Of a stretch of 64,000 nucleotides of DNA, positions 61,197-64,000 are shown one piece after another; positions within the stretch are counted from its first letter, which is position 1; each line of letters opens with the position of its first letter. Made by a program: the position numbers and the translations under genes. Origin of the DNA: Lachnospiraceae bacterium (GTDB lineage: Bacteria > Bacillota > Clostridia > Lachnospirales > Lachnospiraceae); NCBI GenBank assembly GCA_017461725.1, contig JAFTXG010000020.1, positions 62,001-126,000 of the forward strand. The letters are read 5' to 3'. The notes under the pieces were generated by a model, which searched no databases, had not been told where the DNA came from, and saw only the letters and a list, made by a program, of their open reading frames with translations.

Positions 61197-62120
61197 TCAG
61201 AAAATCGCATTATCCGGCGAAATCTTGCGGACAAACAGATTAGTCATGACAATCATAAAGGTTCCGACGATCGACTGATAGAACGTAACCGCTGCTGTGG
61301 TACCAAAGTTGGAACCGGACGTAATCGCATTCAGTACATAGCTGTCCAATACCTGTGTGGTGCTGTACAGCGCACCGCTGTTTTTCGTCACCTGATAAAA
61401 CAGACCGGTATCGGACTGCATGATACTTCCCAGACCCAGCAGGGTGGTAATGACGATCATGGGCACCAGCATGGGGATAGTGATGTGGATCATCCGCTGC
61501 CATGCATTTGCCCCGTCCAGCTCTGCCGCCTCATAGAGGCCGGGGTCGATACCCACCAATACAGACAGATAAAGCACCGAACCGTATCCGATATTCTTCC
61601 AGGTATTGACGATCAGCAGGATCAGCGGCCAGCGTTCTGCTTCCGCATAGAAATTAATCCCCTCTCCGCCCAGCGCCATGATCCACTGGTTCACCAGACC
61701 GCCGTTGGTCTTTAACAATGCATAGACAACAAAAGAGATGGCAATATAGGAAATAAAGTGAGGCAGCACCATGCAGCTCTGGAAAAACTTGGCCGCCCGT
61801 TTAAACACCATCTCGTTCAGCGCGATGGCCAGCATAACCTTTCCCACCGTACCCACAATGGTGAACAGGAGGAAATATCCAACTGTATTTCTGGTCATCT
61901 GCCAAAACGTATCGCCAACCAAAAACATAAACTTGAAGTTATCCAGACCACACCAGGGACTGTTAAAGCCCTGCATATAGTTGAATTTCTTGAACGCCAG
62001 GACCACACCATACATGGGCACATAGCTGAACATGATCATCAGGATCAATGCCGGAAGAGCCATGACCATCAACGAACGGTTTTTCCAGGTGTTTTTCCAA
62101 AAACCCACAAAATTCTTCAT
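61197..62120 (-). CDS. ABC sugar permease, LplB type
   Basis: 307 residues with six membrane helices and the EAA loop LYEAAELDGANAWQRMIHI, which docks the ATPase. It heads the importer operon behind the promoter at 62166-62194. No ATPase gene is in the operon or window, so a shared MsmX-type ATPase elsewhere must energise it (known for this importer class). AAGGAGACAGC precedes the ATG. Confidence 0.93.
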   Translation of the reverse strand: MKNFVGFWKNTWKNRSLMVMALPALILMIMFSYVPMYGVVLAFKKFNYMQGFNSPWCGLDNFKFMFLVGDTFWQMTRNTVGYFLLFTIVGTVGKVMLAIALNEMVFKRAAKFFQSCMVLPHFISYIAISFVVYALLKTNGGLVNQWIMALGGEGINFYAEAERWPLILLIVNTWKNIGYGSVLYLSVLVGIDPGLYEAAELDGANAWQRMIHITIPMLVPMIVITTLLGLGSIMQSDTGLFYQVTKNSGALYSTTQVLDSYVLNAITSGSNFGTTAAVTFYQSIVGTFMIVMTNLFVRKISPDNAIF

Positions 62121-62165
62121 GCTGTCTCCTTTACAAAAATTTTATCGTTTTTACATCTAAGTAAT

Positions 62166-62194
62166 ATTTTAGAACTATTTTTTGAGCACTTCAA
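62166..62194 (-). promoter_or_regulatory. Promoter of the ABC importer operon
   Basis: Minus-strand TTGAAG (62189-62194) and TAAAAT (62166-62171), spacer 17. Confidence 0.6.
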
Positions 62195-62233
62195 CAAAAC
62201 TTATTTAGCCTTTCGCTTCCTTTTTTGACTTTT

Positions 62234-63241
62234 TTACCGAATGGTAATCATTAACATATGCCCTTTATCGTAAGCCGCGGCATCCAATATGTACTGAGGG
62301 ATCATCACCCTTTGTGCAATATCACCGGTCTTGTCCCACCCCACGATCTCCGTGTAGACTTCGTTGTGCATATGTCCGCAGAACACCGCCTTGATCACAT
62401 CCGCACTCTCGGTGATGAGCCGATACATCTCCATACTCTCCTCGCCGGTGGTCTGTGTGTTTCCGATAAAGATGCGCCCGTTGTGATAATCTCTGGGAAT
62501 AGGTGTCTGGCTCACACGGAGAGGAACCACCGATTTCTCGCTCTCATTGCGGGTGCACAGAGGTTCATGCTGGAAGATCAAAATGACCAGATTCTCCTGT
62601 CTCGCCCTCTGGATGTCCGCCTTAAGTTTTTCTGTCTGATGACTATAGTAGCGATTCTCACCGTTGTTCAAAAGCACCAGCATCACCTTGTCCGCCAGCA
62701 CCTCAGAGTGATAGTACAGATCCTGTTTCCACACCGTCTTTAGGATTTCCTGTCTCGATTCAAGGCTTGACGGATCATCCACCTTTCCCTGACATTTGCG
62801 GCTCACATCATGACCGCCCGGCACCAGAAGGATCTCGGGGTGGCGGTCATACAGGTAGCGTTTTATATACTCCACCGCTCCCCAGGTCAGATAGTCGATG
62901 ACATCCCCGGTAACGAACGTCCGATCAAACAGCGGAGCCAGAGGCATCAACCGGTCAAGATTTCGGAAAACATCCTCCCGGTTAAACGAGCTGCGCCGCC
63001 CATCATAGGTGCTGAGCACCACCGGATTTTTCTCCTCAAAATCCCGCAGATTCAAGTTCGACAGATGGATGTCCGTGAGCTGGAGCAGATTCAGCTCCTC
63101 ACCGCCCTTCTTCGTCTCGATAAACGCCCTTCGGGCGATGATCCCGCTGTCGGTGAATCGAAAGACGTGAGTGCCGGGGTGTTCCGGCGAACCGGTGATG
63201 GTTTCAGTCGGTTGGCGGAAGAATTCATTGATATCGTTCAT
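62234..63241 (-). CDS. Calcineurin-like metallophosphoesterase with altered GNHD motif
   Basis: 335 residues. Motifs in order: D57-x-H59 in LLQLTDIHLSN, GD at 112-113 in VTGDVIDY, then VPGGHDVS (142-147 region) where the family has GNHD, IFQHEPLC and CGHMHNEV near the end. The Asn-to-Gly change removes a usual metal ligand, although the following His-Asp is kept. No signal peptide. Substrate unknown; possibly a phosphodiester of sugar or lipid. It is a single gene with its own promoter, between the ABC operon and the XRE gene. Confidence 0.85.
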   Translation of the reverse strand: MNDINEFFRQPTETITGSPEHPGTHVFRFTDSGIIARRAFIETKKGGEELNLLQLTDIHLSNLNLRDFEEKNPVVLSTYDGRRSSFNREDVFRNLDRLMPLAPLFDRTFVTGDVIDYLTWGAVEYIKRYLYDRHPEILLVPGGHDVSRKCQGKVDDPSSLESRQEILKTVWKQDLYYHSEVLADKVMLVLLNNGENRYYSHQTEKLKADIQRARQENLVILIFQHEPLCTRNESEKSVVPLRVSQTPIPRDYHNGRIFIGNTQTTGEESMEMYRLITESADVIKAVFCGHMHNEVYTEIVGWDKTGDIAQRVMIPQYILDAAAYDKGHMLMITIR

Positions 63242-63300
63242 ACCTTATCCTCTTTTCATCAGAATTGCCAAGTGGAATTGTTTTACTGGTTAATAAATAA

Positions 63301-63329
63301 ATTATAAATTACGCAAATTCTGTTTCCAA
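63301..63329 (-). promoter_or_regulatory. Promoter of the metallophosphoesterase gene
   Basis: Minus-strand TTGGAA (63324-63329) and consensus TATAAT (63301-63306), spacer 17, about 60 bases before the start codon. Confidence 0.65.
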
Positions 63330-63381
63330 CCAAACTCTCTTTGCAATCCTTGTACTTTTTTCGCCTTTTCTCACACAAAAA

Positions 63382-63407
63382 AGGAACCCGTGACAAAACA
63401 CGGATTC
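63382..63407 (-). terminator. Terminator of the XRE-type gene
   Basis: GGAATCCGTG pairs with CACGGGTTCC (one A/C mismatch) around TTTTGT on the minus strand, followed by TTTTTTG. Confidence 0.8.
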
Positions 63408-63429
63408 CCCAGGCTTCTTCTAAGGTATC

Positions 63430-64000
63430 TTATTCACATTTTTCAATTAACTCATCAACCTTACAGCACAGAAGCTTAGCTAACATCACAAGATACTCCG
63501 CCTGAGCCTTATTGATGTTCTTCTGCCGTTGCTCATATTGCTGGATCGTACGCACCGGGACACCGGACAACTCCGCAAGTTCGCGTTGACTTAAGCCGGC
63601 TTTCTGTCGCAGAAGTTTAAGATTTGTTTCCGGTTTCGCCGCTTTATACATCGCATTCACCCTATCGACAAACTGACGGATATCCATTTCATGATAGGGG
63701 AAATAAAGAGCAATCATATCTTTGATGGGAACATACCGCACGATCTCCGCAAAGCTCATGGATGTTTCCCACTGATAATATGCTAACGCCCAGCCCACCC
63801 AAAATTCCTCGCTTCGGTTGGCGGTGTAGTTCGGTTTGATGCGCTCTCCTTCCACGCCGGACTGCTCAAGCACCTCATAAGCAAGCTCCACACCGGACAT
63901 ACCAACAATAACAGTGAAATCGCCGGTTTCAAAGCGTTCCGCAACACCTGACTTGATGAATAGATCGAAAAACTCAGCAATATCATATTCGAGATCATAC
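63430..64000 (-). CDS. XRE-type helix-turn-helix protein (partial, N-terminus off window)
   Basis: The frame is open to the right edge, with 189 residues visible; the ATG at 63900 is internal, since reading continues upstream as YDLEYDIAEFF and IKSGVAERFETGDF. The C-terminal ~65 residues are a Cro/C1-type HTH: LKLLRQKAGLSQRELAELSG and VRTIQQYEQRQKNINKA. The N-terminal part (around FWVGWALAYYQWETSMSF) is a separate domain I do not recognise. Similar HTH proteins in Clostridia often lie beside small DUF3990/DUF3791 genes in toxin-antitoxin-like sets; whether that holds here lies outside the window. Confidence 0.8.
   Translation of the reverse strand, partial: YDLEYDIAEFFDLFIKSGVAERFETGDFTVIVGMSGVELAYEVLEQSGVEGERIKPNYTANRSEEFWVGWALAYYQWETSMSFAEIVRYVPIKDMIALYFPYHEMDIRQFVDRVNAMYKAAKPETNLKLLRQKAGLSQRELAELSGVPVRTIQQYEQRQKNINKAQAEYLVMLAKLLCCKVDELIEKCE

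Noticed and set aside
1..64000. tRNA, rRNA, prophage or transposon genes
   Set aside because: No cloverleaf, rRNA segment, integrase, transposase or phage structural motif was seen in any gap or frame; a covariance-model scan would be the decisive check.

Overview
The window looks like a spore-forming, gut-type Clostridia chromosome, most likely Lachnospiraceae. The reasons are the spore protein GerW beside a DUF2953 protein, RemA, the order pyrH-frr-uppS-cdsA-dxr-rseP, ATP-type PEP carboxykinase, meso-diaminopimelate dehydrogenase, strong AGGAGG ribosome sites, and many small carbohydrate loci with YesM/YesN, AraC and LplB/LplC-type parts. Base composition looks balanced. I see no rRNA, tRNA, CRISPR array, prophage or insertion sequence. 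No stretch over 300 bases is without a gene.

Layout. Positions 1-9,400 (almost all minus) are housekeeping: prfC (cut by the left edge), a 46-residue membrane micro-gene, gerW-DUF2953-cinA-pgsA-rimO, and yicC-remA-gmk-rpoZ. The gmk reading frame is broken by one missing base inside its P-loop. Positions 9,400-25,300 hold rqcH, pckA, thrC, a Cys-tRNA deacylase, a two-gene iron-sulfur activase/dehydratase-like module of unknown substrate, a divergent LysR/MFS pair, several small enzymes, and a Cys-rich/heavy-metal-domain membrane protein behind a promoter with a metal-repressor-like palindrome. Positions 25,300-31,000 are the essential lipid, isoprenoid and translation cluster pyrH to rseP. Positions 31,000-39,600 hold an M15 peptidase, an unrecognised 503-residue membrane protein, a divergent HAD phosphatase/DeoR pair, diaminopimelate dehydrogenase, and a two-component system with two membrane proteins.

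The right third (39,700-63,250) is accessory carbohydrate metabolism. One minus-strand gene run (46,155 down to 39,755) combines an esterase, a GH2 beta-mannosidase, an SGNH esterase, a PfkB fructokinase, an EEP-family enzyme and a D-lyxose/D-mannose isomerase. Together they suggest mannoside to mannose to fructose to fructose-6-phosphate. An AraC regulator flanked by a 40-bp near-perfect direct repeat separates this run from a galacturonate operon (55,295 down to 47,216): GH28-like protein, SGNH esterase, UxaB, UxaA, UxaC and an alpha/beta esterase. None of these enzymes has a signal peptide, so they would act on imported oligosaccharides. Upstream lie a YesN/YesM sensor pair and an ABC importer (lipoprotein and two permeases, no ATPase). 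A metallophosphoesterase and an XRE-type gene cut by the right edge finish the window.

All functions are inferred from sequence recognised by eye; no database search was run.
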